Positions 10,947 to 23,000 of a stretch of DNA of 64,000 nucleotides are shown here, piece by piece (positions within the stretch are counted from its first letter, which is position 1; each line of letters opens with the position of its first letter). A program made the position numbers and the translations under genes. The stretch lies in assembly GCF_937616625.2 (NCBI RefSeq), contig NC_065577.1, forward strand, positions 42,623,001-42,687,000, in the 5' to 3' direction. Origin of the DNA: Mercurialis annua. Its lineage: Eukaryota > Streptophyta > Magnoliopsida > Malpighiales > Euphorbiaceae. The notes under the pieces were generated by a model. That model did no database searches and was not told the DNA's origin. It worked only from the letters and a program-made list of their open reading frames with translations.

Positions 10947-11991
10947 TATAACAATTACTAATTTTAATAAATTTAGGATTTTCGATAGTAAAAATGAGTT
11001 GAGCAAAATTAATGCAACACAATGAATGATGATACCAAAGTCAAAAAACGAATATAAAACCTTTTTGAAGTTATTATTTAGTTATCCTGCTTTTTGGGTA
11101 ATAGACAAAGCAATAACAATTAAAATAAAAAGGTTAATTACAAAATAAAGCATAAATTCTAGTATAATTATAATTTTAAAGTAAAGTATTATATGTATCC
11201 ATTGACCAACATGATTTTTATATTTTTAAAAATATTGTGACAATCTGATCGTTAATTTTATAAATTATAAAAAAAATTAATTTATTTAAATTTATTTTTT
11301 TATAATTTGATCTATCGAGAAGTTTTGATAAAAATAAAACTATTGATATGTATTATACTAGAATACATACTGTTCCGGCCAGTGGCGGATCCATAATATT
11401 TTTCAGCCCGAGCTTTACTTCTAGTTCATCTCTAATTTTGCGGCAATCCAGACTTGACTTCCCTCTAGTTCATAACTCACTACACACTTATCTCTATTTT
11501 TGACTTCTATTTAAAAAAAAAAACAATCTTAACTGAGGTTGGAGCCTAACCTAGTCTAAAAGTTGTTTCCCGTGTAGCTCTTTCATACATATCAACCTTT
11601 TAAAAAAAAATTGATGTTTCGAATTGTAAAAAAAATTAATTACTTGTTTTTGACATTAATTGCTAAGATTTAAAAATCCGTATTATAATAGTAAAATACA
11701 CTAAAATTATGTCTTTAATCCTTAATAAAACAAAACAAATCAACTAAAAGAACTGAGTCAACTGTAATTAACTCAATTTTGTTAAAGTGAGTTTGTTCTT
11801 CTAATTAACAAATTCTTTACTCCTAACACCTCAATCCAGTTCACTTTCTAAGCAACCGCAAAACCACTTAATTAAATTAACTTATACTTCTTCTTCTTCT
11901 CTTATTTCTCTAACTTTTTACTTCTAATTTTTTTCAATTAATTCTGTAAAAATTTACTTATATTTTTTATTTATTGATAAATTTTACATCA
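10947..11991. other. Spacer upstream of CHX copy 2
   Basis: AT-rich sequence without a coding region. A CT-rich TTCTTCTTCTTCTC tract at ~11887-11900, about 100 bases before the start codon, looks like a leader for CHX copy 2, but no clear TATA element can be assigned. Confidence 0.35.
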
Positions 11992-14900
11992 ATGAATAGC
12001 AAAATGATGCATCATAATTTGAGTTGCGAAGTAAATATACAAAATTTATATAGTTCTGGGGTATTTTACACTGGAAAAAGTTACCCTTTTGATTACATAT
12101 ATCCAACTTTTTTGGCTCAAATCTCATTGGCATTGGTTATGTGCATTACTATTTGTTTTGCTCTTAGGCCTTTAATACGATCAAATTTTGCCTGCCATGT
12201 CTTGGTATGTTTAATTTCTTATCCTTAATTACTTCCTATATTGCACTAACTTATCGTGTATTACTTTTCGGCATTTCGTTTCTGAAAAAAATTTTAGGCA
12301 AAATAAATTTATTTATCCACAACTTTGTGTTTTTATCAAATATACTACTATCTTTAAATTTTACCAGTTCGATCCATCATCTTTTAGATCTTTGTCAATA
12401 TATCTACGACTCATTTTGAGCTGATATGGCACAATGTTGTTGTCTTCATATAAAAAAGTTATCATATGTGACGTACACAATCTTACCCCATGCCAATTCT
12501 AAATGAGTCGTGAGTATATTTAACAAAAGTTTAAAAGACGATAGATCAAAATGGCAAGAATTAAAGATCGTGATATATTTGACAAAAAGTTCAGAATTGT
12601 AGTTAGTTAAGTTCATTTTGCCAAGTTTTGAATAATGTGAATCTTTATATTTATAAACATATTCTTTTGAATAAATTATAAATATGATTTCGCCTCACGG
12701 ATTTTCTTTTCGTTTCCTTGTAATGCAGTTTAATTAACTTTTGAGCATTTAGGGGATACTAAAATTTTAGAATCACTAAACTTTTTTGTTATTTTATTTT
12801 GATATTGAAATTTTAATTTATTTCAATATACTAAAATTAAAATTGGCAAATCTAAAAAGTTCTTCTTGCTTATAATTTAGAAGTTCAGTGTCTAAATAAA
12901 TGAATTAAAGTTCACTGTTCTGAAAACTACGAAATCTTACATTTATAACATATTCTTATAAATAAATGTCATTTCGCCATTCTATTTTACCGTTTTTTTA
13001 TTGTAGTTTTTTCGTGTCCGTGCAGCATAGATTACTTTTAATGCTTAACTAATTACTAACGAGTTATAATTTAAATAGTATAAGCTTACTAATTTGATTA
13101 CATGCAGGCAGGGATCATACTAGGACCTTCGATTCTAGGTCAGAACACGAAGTACATGGAAACATTTTTTCCCGACTGGGGGATGGGTTTGTTAGATACA
13201 ACTGCAAACTTTGGAGCTGCATGCTATATTTTTATTACAGCAATCAAATTAGATCCAACTATGTTACTAAGAGCTGGAAAAATCTCTTGGATTATAAGTT
13301 TACCAAGCTTCACAATTCCCTTTCTTTACTCATTAATTTCCGATTTTTTGATTCAAAAAAAAATCCCTGGATTCATTTACAGAGAAGAAAAAGGATTACT
13401 TAGAATCAGTTACGGTCTATCCATCACCTTCTTCATCTCCATCGCGGATGCCATGGAAGAACGGAGCCTAAGAACTACAGAATTAGGGCAAATTTCTATG
13501 TCTTCTGCTATGATTATGGAAATGTCCAGTTGGATTCCGTTACTTCTCTCAATTATTTTCTTCAAAAATGTTTATTCTATGTTTTTATATTTGTTTTGTC
13601 TTTGCGGAATAATACTCGTGGGAGTTTACATTATCTGGCCGACTGTAAAACATATAATAAAAACAACGCCGGAAGGGGGTTGCGCGAGTGAAACATGCAT
13701 AGTTGGAATAGTTTTAGCGGCGCTTTGTATGGCATTCGTCACAGAATGTCTTCTTGGTAATGTGTTTATGGGGAGTATAATTGTAGGATTATGTATACCT
13801 GAAGAATCATCATTAGGTGGTGCAATTATAGAGAAAACTGAAGCTATTGTGATGAATATTTTCCAGCCTTTGTTCTTTGTGCTTATTGGGTATCATACGG
13901 ATATCAAATTATTATCTAATATTGATGGTTATGGTTTATTAATATTGTTCATATTTGGGTGTCATTTAGCAAAAATGATTGCTACTGTTTCGGCTTCATA
14001 TTTGGTTGGGGTCAAATTGAGAAATGCTCTTTTGCTTGGTTTCATTATGAATTTCAAGGGTGTAATTGACTTCTCATTTTATTCGAGATGGCTTGCTTCT
14101 GGAGTAAGTTCTTTTTTTCTGATACTTTTTATAAAACAGTTATCGATGTTTTATTTTTCCTATATTACAACAGTGAAAGATTATCGGATTAATTCGAGCA
14201 ACCACTGCTTATGTGGCCGCATATTGCCCAATGGGCAAAGGTGGATATCCCGCAACTCGGCGGCCACATAGACAATTATTTGCGGGAACTGATTGGGTAA
14301 TTTTGTATTGTTAGGAAAATAATTCGGTCATGAAAATATAACAAATAAAACGTCGATTATTGTTTTGTAAGAAATGTATAGCTTAATGACGGAAAAAATA
14401 ATTCACCTGCTTGCTCTACCTCGACTTTCGGTTCCTATTGTACTCTTGGAAAAAGGTCCAAATGTGCTTGATATTTGAAACATACTCTTAACTTTCAGTA
14501 TTTTTAAAAACATTGAAAACTTATTTAGACTATACGTCAAATATATTTTAAAAAATTCAAATTAAAATAATTACACTTTGAAAAAATAAGAGCGAATTAT
14601 ATTGAGATTCCTAAGTTATAACATAATTAATAGTCGGTACTTATTGTTTCAAAAGTCTATTTAATGGTCTCTCAGTTTTAATTCCGTTAACTTATAGGCC
14701 CTTCCGTTAATTTGAGGGACTAAATCGTTTAACAGAATTAAAACTGAAGGACCAAATCGTTTAAAAGTGAGATATCAAATCGTTTAATAAAATTAAAAGT
14801 GAGGGACCAAACTGTTCATAAAATTAAAGTTGGGGTACCAAATTGTTTGAAAGTAAATGTCAAAATTAACGGAGGGGTCTAGTAGTTAACGGAATTGAAA

Positions 14901-16242
14901 CTAAGGGACCATTAAATAGACTTTTCAAACAAGAGATATCAAACTGTTAATTATATTATACCTCAAAGACCTTCAATTAATTTACTCCAAAAATAATTAC
15001 AACTGCAACCAAAAATTGATAAATAAGATAATATTTATGATTTTAAAAGTCTGAAATACAAAAAAAAGATAGAAAAGGTGATGTATTTTTGTGTAAGAGA
15101 ACTAATGATTTTTATGTTGTTTGCAGTTGGTAGACCAGAGAATGTACACTATATTAGTGTTATCCAATTTTATTCTTACTTCTGTGCATAGCAATATACT
15201 AGACATATTCTACAATCCTCAAACAAGACTTACAGAATCTCCATCTTCTCAAAAACGTTTCAGAAATCTTCAATCCGCCTCCGTTTCTAGACCGTTACGC
15301 CTTCTAACCTGCATTCACTCCGAAGACAATGTCCGATGCATCATTTCCCTACTTGAAGCATCGAATCCGAATGCAATTAGTCCTATTCACGCATATATTG
15401 TTCATACCATTGAACTCGTGGGTGGTATGGTTCCGAGATTAACACCTTATAACACTAATTGGAGAAGATATCGATCTTACACAAGCTCGAATCATATAAT
15501 GCAAGCCTTCTCGAATTACTCAAAAAATTCTCGAGGTCCAGTCTCGATTCGACCATTCACATTGGTTGCTCCGTACAAGACAATGCATAACATTCTTTGC
15601 AATCTTGGTGAGGATAAAAAACTAAATATAATTATCGTTCCGTTTATGTGCGATGATATCGAAGCTAACATAATAGTGCCATATAGTCTAGTCCGCGAAT
15701 TTAATACTCAACTTCAAGTGAATTCTCCTTGTACCGTCGCGATTTTAGTAGATAGAGGATTGAATCGTCGACGGATAAATCTCGGAAAATTTTCGTATAA
15801 TGTACTCGTAATTTTTATCGGGGGTGATGATGATCGTGAAGCGTTACAAGTAGCAACGCGAATGTCGGGAAATCCGGATGTGAGCATAACATTGATGAGA
15901 ATTTATCTGAAAAATGAGGAAATTTATGAAATTGAGGATAAATTAGATGAATCATTGATCAAAGAGTTCAAAGAAAAAAATGAGAAAAATAAAAATGTGG
16001 TCTTGAGAGAAGCTATAGTAAGTAATAGTACAGATTTGATAAATTTGATTGGATCGTTGGATGGAAATTATGAGATAATTATAGTGGGGAAAAAGCAGAT
16101 TAAATTAAATTTAATGAAAGAAATGCAAGATTGGATTGATTATCCAGAATTGGGGGTGATTGGTGATATGATTGCTTCTTCAAATTCCCATGATTGTAAA
16201 ATGTCTGTTCTAGTGGTTCAACATTCTCTCTTTTTTATTTAG
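11992..16242 (+). CDS. CHX cation/H+ exchanger, tandem copy 2
   Basis: Exons are 11992-12204 (71 codons), 13108-14103 (332) and 15127-16242 (371 plus stop), all joined in phase 0. The 774-aa product is close to the usual ~800 aa of plant CHX proteins. The ATG at 11992 is the first methionine in the open frame; the codon further upstream is TTG. Exons 1 and 2 carry the multi-pass CPA2 exchanger domain (ALRPLIRS, AGIILGPSILG, TTELGQISMSSAMIMEM, FKGVIDF). Exon 3 carries the cytosolic USP-like region (LRLLTCIHSED, IGGDDDREAL, VGKKQ, PELGVIGD). CHX proteins exchange K+ or Na+ for H+ at the plasma membrane or endomembranes. The usual N-D pair of CPA2 proteins reads M-E here. Intron 2 holds a foldback element. 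Confidence 0.92.
14589..14992. mobile_element. Foldback (MITE-like) element in CHX copy 2 intron 2
   Basis: Long imperfect inverted repeats: the left arm contains AAAAGTCTATTTAATGGTC (~14651) and the right arm its complement (~14912-14931). The outer ends read GAGCGAATTA...TAATTTACTC, flanked by 9-base near-duplicates AAAAAATAA and CAAAAATAA. It is absent from the corresponding intron of copy 1, so insertion probably followed the duplication. It resembles the GAGCAAATTA arms at 16709-17298. Confidence 0.6.
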
Positions 16243-16708
16243 GTGCTTAATATGATAGATTTGTATCAATTTAGCCAAAAATTCTTGCTCTAGATCGGAT
16301 TCACGGCATATCAATTTCAAATGAGTGAACTTAAGATCTCGTTTCGATAAGAATTTTTCAATTTAGTTTGCTTTTCTCCAATTTTTATGACTAGCTACTT
16401 CATTTTTTAAGGATATTCATTAGTTATTTCTCAGTAAAAGTTTTTTTTTTTGGTTCAAGAGTAAGAGATACCATAGTCTTTTGAAATTTTTAGTGTAATT
16501 AACTTTCTGATGATGTATCATATATGATTTATAAGACGATATTTAATTGTATATATATTATTTTAAAAATTTAGTGTATGCTTTTTTTATTTTTGTGTTT
16601 AAATGTAATTGTTATTCAATTAAGAGTCTAAATTTCAAATTTTAATAGTTTTGATGTTTATAACAGATTTTAATGATTAATAAGCTCTTATTTGTATCAC
16701 TAAAATAA

Positions 16709-17298
16709 AGAGCAAATTACTCTCGGATTCTTCACATATGTAATAATTTATATTCGCATCTCTCTTGTTTGAAAATTAAAAGATATGATCCTCCGTCTTT
16801 ATTTTTGTTACCGTTTTAGTTCTTCGGTTTAGTTTTGGTGTTACTAAGTCAAGCGGTTTAATTGAAAAAAAAAATAAAGCATAATTTAATTCTTAAATTT
16901 AAATTTTAATATGTATAAATAAAGTTATGTATTATGAAATTTAATAACTTAATGGCTTTGATTTAATTTTTTAATATTTGTTAATATTTTAAACCGTAAA
17001 TGAAGTAAGAAAATTAAAAATAAAACAAATTAAATTTCATTTATTAAGTCATTAAATTTTATAAAGAAAATTATAATTTTTATTTATGCTTGTGTAAAAT
17101 AAATTTAAGGATTAAATTGAAATTTAATTTCTTTTAGTTAAGTCTTTTGACTTAAAAGAAAAAAACAACAACAACAATAAATGGAGTAACTAAAATGTTA
17201 ACAAAAATAAAACTGAATAACCATATTGTTTAATTTTCAATAAGAGAGATAGAAGTGTGAATTATGGCATACGTGGAGAATCTAAGGATAATTTGCTC
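16709..17298. mobile_element. Foldback element with GAGCAAATTA ends
   Basis: The left arm begins GAGCAAATTACTCTCGGATT and the right arm is its imperfect complement, ending TAATTTGCTC. No clean target duplication is visible, so it is probably old. A matching left arm at 5832 after CHX copy 1 suggests it was present before that duplication. A related arm ends at 58262. Confidence 0.55.
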
Positions 17299-17309
17299 TT
17301 TTTCAAAAC

Positions 17310-17674
17310 TAATAGAATTGGAGAGCTTTTATTAATTGAAAAGTAGAATTCTCAATTACAGAACTAAGAAGCTGAGCTAAGACTATTTATAGCTAAAACA
17401 AGAAATAACTGCTATTAACAGAAAACACAGAAAGCATGACTTGTGATCTGCTGAGCTGGCTTCTTATCCTCTGAGGTGTGAGCTGTCAAATACACACGAG
17501 TTGCTTGTGGTATCTGCTTAGCTGGATATGAGCTGGATGTATCTTCATCTGTAAGCAAGCTCTTGTTATGGAGTAATCTTCTGGTACAAGCAAGACCATG
17601 ATGAGCAGACTGAGTTCCAGAAGAAGTATGGCAATCTGAATCTGATGAAGCTGAGTAAGATACATTGTTTAATA
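17310..17674 (-). repeat. 3' LTR of the Copia element
   Basis: 365 bp, on the minus strand starting TATTAAACAATG and ending CCAATTCTATTA. It lacks the common TG..CA ends. It is about 98% identical by eye to the LTR at 22203-22567. Confidence 0.93.
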
Positions 17675-20600
17675 CCCCCCCCCCCCCCCCCCCCAAGCTG
17701 GAGCATGCAGATCATGAAGGCCCAGCTTGGAAATTGCTACTGAAAACAGTGATGGAGGTAGAGCCTTGGTAAAGCAATCTGCTAGCTGATTTGCAGATGA
17801 AACTGGTAGCAAATGGATTACCTTTTGCATTAACTTCTCACGAATGACATGACAATCAATGTCTATATGCTTTGTTCTCTCATGGAAAACAGGGTTGTGA
17901 GCCAAAGAAATGGCAGATTGATTGTCACAATAGACAATAGCAGCTTTAGAATGAATCTTCTGTAGATCTATAAGAAGATACAATAACCACTGTAATTCAC
18001 ATGTGAGACTAGCCAGTGCTCTATATTCTGCTTCTGAGGATGATCTAGAAACAGTAGTATGTTCCTTGGATTTCCAGGATATTAGAGAATCACCAAGAAA
18101 TACACAGAAACCAGACACATATTTTCTAGTATCTATGCAGGAAGCCCAGTCAGAGTCAGCAAAGCTGTTCAAGTCAAGAGAGGAGCTGGAAGGAAAGAAT
18201 AAACCTTTTCCTGGTGAAGCTTTGATGTACCTGAGGACTCTATGAGCAGACTTGAGATGTGTGTCAGTAGGAGAAGCCATAAACTGTGAAAGCTGTTGAA
18301 CAACAAAGCTTATGTCTGGTCTGGTGGTACATAAGTACAGGAGTTTACCCATAAGTTGTCTATATGGTAAAGCATCAGGAAGAGGAGTACCCATCAGTAG
18401 AAGAAAGTTTATGAGAATTCACCATTGGTGTGGAAACTGGTTTGGACAATATGAATCCAGAATCAGTTAAAAGATCCAATGTGTACTTTCTTTGGCACAA
18501 ATTGATGCCAGATTTACTTCTTGCTACTTCAAGACCAAGGAAGAATTTAAGACTGCCAAGGTCTTTTATTTTGAACAAACTATGTAAATGTTGTTTGACA
18601 GATGATATTTCAGAAATAGAATCACTTGCCAAGATGATATCATCCACATAAACCAAAAGGGCAATGAAGGATTCTGCAGAACTCTTTATGAATAGAGAAG
18701 GATCAGATGCAGCAGAAGGGAATCCTTGAGCAAGAAGAGCTTGAGTGAGTTTGGTATGCCATTGTCTGCTGGCTTGCTTCAGGCCATACAAAGACTTGAG
18801 CAATCTGCAAACTTTACCAGAACCTGTTTGAAAACCTGGAGGAACAGTCATATACACCTCTTCTGATAAGTCTCCATGAAGAAAGGCATTGTTCATATCA
18901 AGTTGATGTAAATGCCATTTCTTTACTGATGCTACAGCCAATAGAGTTCTTATAGTGCTCATCTTAGCAACAGGGGAAAAGGTATCCAGGTAATCAAGTC
19001 CTGGTTGCTGAGTGAATCCCTTAGCTACCAATCAGGCTTTAAAACGTTCTACTTCCCCATCTGCTTTGTACTTTATCTTGTATATCCATTTGCAACCTAT
19101 TGGATTTTTGCCTTTAGGAAGATCAGACAATTCCCATGTGCCATTGTCATTAAGAGCCTTAAGTTCTGCATCCATGGCTTCTTGCCATTCTGTGTGTTTA
19201 ACTGCTTCATTGTAAGAAGTTGGTTCTTTTAAGAGGTTTATTTTAGAACAGAAGGATTTATGATGAGAGGAAAGGTTATCATAGGTATGAAATGCAGAAA
19301 GACAGTGAGGAATGGTGATATTTGGTGTGGTAAGATTATGTGTGAGGGATGCAGGTAATGAACACTGATAGTCTTTGAGATTAGATGGAAGGTTTATGGT
19401 TCTGGAACTTCTCCTTAAAGGAGGAAAGTCAGTTTGTGTAAAGATGGGGTTTGATGATGAAGGAGATTGTATGTTTCTCCTGGGATTAAGAGGGATGTTT
19501 GGTGGTTTCTGTGAAGGTAAGTCTGCTAAAGGATTAATGGAATCTGAAAAAGAAGGCTAGATGCAACTATTTGGCTTTTCAGTAGTGACAGTAACTGGTT
19601 TCAACAAAGGAAATTATGTCTCATAGAAAACAACATTTCTAGAAACAAAAACTTTCTTAGAATTCATATCAAAAAGTTTATATCCTTTTGCATGAGCTGG
19701 AAAGCCAAATAAAAGCACATTTGACTGCTCTCTGATCAAATTTACCTCTCAACTGAGGTATTGTTCCAGCAAAAGCCAAACAATCAAACACTTTTAAATT
19801 CTGATATGAAGCATGAGACTTAAACAGCATGTTATATGGTGTATTATCATCAATGACAGGAGATGTTAACCTGTTAATGATGTAAACATCATGTTCAATG
19901 CAGTGATTCCAGAGTGTGATAGGAAAACCTGATTGAAACTTCAAAGATCTGGCAATGTTTAGGATATGTTGTTGCTTCCTTTCCACCAGACTGTTTTGTT
20001 ATGGAGTGTAGATGCAGGATTTCTGATGGATTGTGCCTTTAGAATTGAAAAAATCCTTCATGCCAAACTCTAGGCCATTATCACTTCTAACAATTTTTAT
20101 TTTGCAGGAAAACTGAGTATCAACATAAGAAAAGAAGTTTTGAATATAACTTCTTGTCTCAGATTTATTGTGCATCAAAAATGTCCATGAATATCTGCTG
20201 TAGTCATCAACAATTGTGAGAAAGTATCTGTGTCCATTAATGGAAGGTTTAGGTACAGGACCCCATATATCCATGTGCACTAAATCAAAAATTCTAGATG
20301 TTTTTGACTCACTAACATGAAATGGAAGCTTCTTTTGCTTGCCTAAATGACATATTTCACAAGCAAACTTATTTGAACAAGTAATACTAGAATCAATGGA
20401 CTGTAACTTCTTTATTTTCTGCTCAGATGGATGTCCCAATCTGAAATGCCAGAGGTTTGCAGTAGACACAGTTTTAGCAGAATTGCAGTGTGTAGCAGAC
20501 TCATGCAGTTGCAATTCATAAAGACCCCCTTTCTTTTTAGTTGATCCAATCATCTTGGAATGTGTCAGATCCTGAAGTAGGCACATGTTTTGATAGAAAA

Positions 20601-22106
20601 TTAAGCACATGTGAGGATCATTAGTCAACTTACTTGCTGAAATAAGGTTGAAGTTAAAATGTGGCACATATAGAACATTAACTATCAACAAACTAGAAGT
20701 AAGTTGAATATCACCAACTCTCTCAACAGGTACTTGATCCCCATTAGGTAATTTTACTACCATAGTAGTCACAGGTTTAGAATTTCTGAACAGTTTAGGA
20801 TTGCAAGTTATGTGATCAGTAGCCCCAGTATCTATGATCCAGTCACTTGATTCAAAACCTTTTGACATTAGGCAGAAAGTAGTGTTAGTACCTGATTTGT
20901 CTTCTTGTTTAAAATGAGAAGAAATGTGATTCACATGAGCTGTGTTCCCACTTTGCTGAATCAGAGAGAGTATCTTTGTATATTGATCCTTTGTGAACAA
21001 AAAATTACCACTGCTATTTGCATCTGCAGTTTCATTCCTCTTATAATTTTCCTTTCTGTTGTTACTTTCATATGCAGATTCATCTGCATCAGAACCTTCA
21101 TGAAGTTCAACCTGATTAGCATTGCTTTGAATTGGTCTTTTAAACTTTGACTGAAAATTGGGAGGAAAACCATATTTCCTGTAGCAGATTTCAACTGTAT
21201 GCCCCTCCATTCCACAGTAAGAACAGATAGGTTTCTTATTCTGAGAATAGTTGAACTTCTTTGGCTTGTATACACTGCTATTGCCTCCTGAGTAGCTTGT
21301 ATAACCATTGTTCTGATTGCCTTTGCTATAACAAGTAGTGTGTTCATCCTGAGATGAAGTTTCATAGTTCTGATTGTTTCCTTTTGCATAGAAAATCTGT
21401 GAATCTGCATTGGTACTGCTTAAACCAAGTTGCCTCTCATGTTGCACTACCATGGAGAAAACTTTGTTGATTGCAGGTAATGGCTCCATCATCATAATCT
21501 GAACTTTGATAACTCCAAAAGAGTCATTTAGACCTTTAACAAATCTAATCACCTCATCACTTGAAAAATACTCTTTAATAGTTCTCATTAAAGCACAAGA
21601 ACAAACTGGATTACAAGTACATCCAGGAATGGGACGAAGACTGGACAGTTCATCCCACAACATCTTAAGATGTGTATAATAGTCTGTAACATTGTATTAT
21701 TCTGCTTAAAAGAATAAATCTCTTCCTGTAACTCAGATATTCTCACAGAATCAATCTGAGAAAACCGTTCTTTAAGATCTTCCCAAATGTCTATAGCATT
21801 ATCAATGCAAGATACACTATCAGCAATAGAATTACTTACAGCTCTTGTAATCCATGAACTCACCATTGTATTACATCTCTCCTAAGCTGAGAAAGAATGA
21901 TCATGCCTGTGTGGAACAGGGAAGCTTCCATCAATGAATTTCAACTTATTCTTTGAAATTAGAGCTTTCTTCATAGCTCGACACCAAGAATGGTAATTAG
22001 GTCCTGTAAGAACATTTGTAACTAGGAGAAGAGATAGATTCTCACTAGGGTGAACATAATAGGGGTTAGAAGGCAAATCCTCTGGTCTTGTTTGATTATC
22101 CGTCAT
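17669..22106 (-). pseudogene. Copia gag-pol polyprotein, multiply broken
   Basis: On the minus strand from ATG at 22106: a gag N-terminal segment (NPYYVHPSENLSLLLV, WCRAMKKAL) to a stop at 21882-21884; the rest of gag with a frameshift near 21690; the CCHC knuckle CSYCGMEGHTVEICY; protease WIIDTGATDHIT; GAG-pre-integrase LWHFRLGHPS; and an integrase core with MDIWGP and RSDNGLEF, stopping at 19996-19998. A piece resuming NIARSLKFQSG (to 19678) has a frameshift near 19720, and further stops follow. RT (18375-19031, YVDDII) begins after a stop just upstream of 19031. A frameshift near 18388 leads into RNase H (17669-18394), which reads through the poly-G tract and stops inside the LTR. The element cannot make its own polyprotein. 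Confidence 0.95.
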
Positions 22107-22202
22107 TGTTGATCAAGAAAAATAACTGTTTTCTCAAGCTTTAAGAAGAAAAAGAAAGTGTTTGGTTGCTAAGAAAATTGAGAGCAAATTGCTTTGATAC
22201 CA

Positions 22203-22567
22203 TAATAGAATTGGAGAGCTTTTATTAAATGAAAAGTAGAATTCTCAATTACATAACTAAGAAGCCGAGCTAAGACTATTTATAGCTACAACAAGAAATA
22301 ACTGCTATTAACAGAAAACACAGAAAGCATGACTTGTGATCTGCTGAGCTGGCTTCTTATCCTCTGAGGTGTGAGCTGTCAAATACACACGAGTTGCTTG
22401 TGGTATCTTCTTAGCTGGATATGAGCTGGATGTATCTTCATCTGTAAGCAAGCTCTTGTTATGGAGTAATCTTCTGGTACAAGCAAGACCATGATGAGCA
22501 GACTGAGTTCCATAAGAAGTATGGCAATCTGAATCTGATGAAGCTGAGTAAGATACATTGTTTAATA
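22203..22567 (-). repeat. 5' LTR of the Copia element
   Basis: 365 bp, same ends as the 3' LTR, abutting the primer-binding site at 22191-22202 (on plus). Confidence 0.93.
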
Positions 22568-22572
22568 AAAAC

Positions 22573-22866
22573 ATCTAACTTTTTATATAGTTGATTAGTA
22601 TAAAAAAAGTAGTAAACTTTTAAAAAGAAAACTACATGTTTTGAATGAGAGAAAAACACAAAATTTACTTTTTTGATTTCTTTAAAAAAAATCAGAACAT
22701 AATTTTATAGAAAAGAGTAAAGACTGTAGTTTTTTTAAAAGATGACTTACGCCTCAGCAAATTGCGCAAATGAATGAGTGTCATGTCAGCACCGTATATG
22801 AATTTGAGAAAATAAAATAAAAATTTGTGTATTTTTATGAGAAGTTTTAAAAAAACATGATTAAAT
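22573..22866. other. Spacer between Copia element and SINE
   Basis: AT-rich sequence with no supported gene. Confidence 0.4.
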
Positions 22867-22877
22867 TAAGAAAACGT

Positions 22878-22989
22878 ACCAATGAGTTGTAGCTCAAATG
22901 GTATAAGCGCTGGGCAGCAAATGTCAAGGTCGTGGGTTCAAATCCTCCCACAAGCGCTCCCCCTTCCCCAATTATCAAAAAAAAAAAAA
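22878..22989 (+). mobile_element. tRNA-derived SINE
   Basis: 112 bp. A tRNA-like head has an A box (TAGCTCAAATGGTATAAG) and a B box (GGTTCAAATCC) at the expected spacing, then a short body and an A tail (~22978-22989). It is flanked by the perfect 11-bp duplication TAAGAAAACGT at 22867-22877 and 22990-23000. The tail and duplication mark an inserted retroposon rather than a tRNA gene. Confidence 0.88.
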
Positions 22990-23000
22990 TAAGAAAACGT

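Larger units (their letters stand above)
17310..22567 (-). mobile_element. Complete Ty1/Copia LTR retrotransposon
   Basis: Two 365-bp LTRs (17310-17674 and 22203-22567) are flanked by the perfect 5-bp duplication AAAAC (17305-17309 and 22568-22572). On the minus strand the 5' LTR is followed at once by TGGTATCAAAGC, a primer-binding site for initiator tRNA-Met. A run of 20 G immediately precedes the 3' LTR as the polypurine tract (C on plus, 17675-17694). Domain order gag, protease, integrase, RT, RNase H defines Copia. I count about six LTR differences, so insertion was recent. Confidence 0.97.

Noticed and set aside
11390..11410. A hAT end (CAGTGGCGGATCC)
   Set aside because: The motif resembles plant hAT termini, but no matching inverted end or 8-bp duplication was found nearby.
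22878..22960. A tRNA gene
   Set aside because: A and B boxes are present, but a proper tRNA cloverleaf is not formed, and an A tail plus 11-bp target duplication mark it as a SINE.
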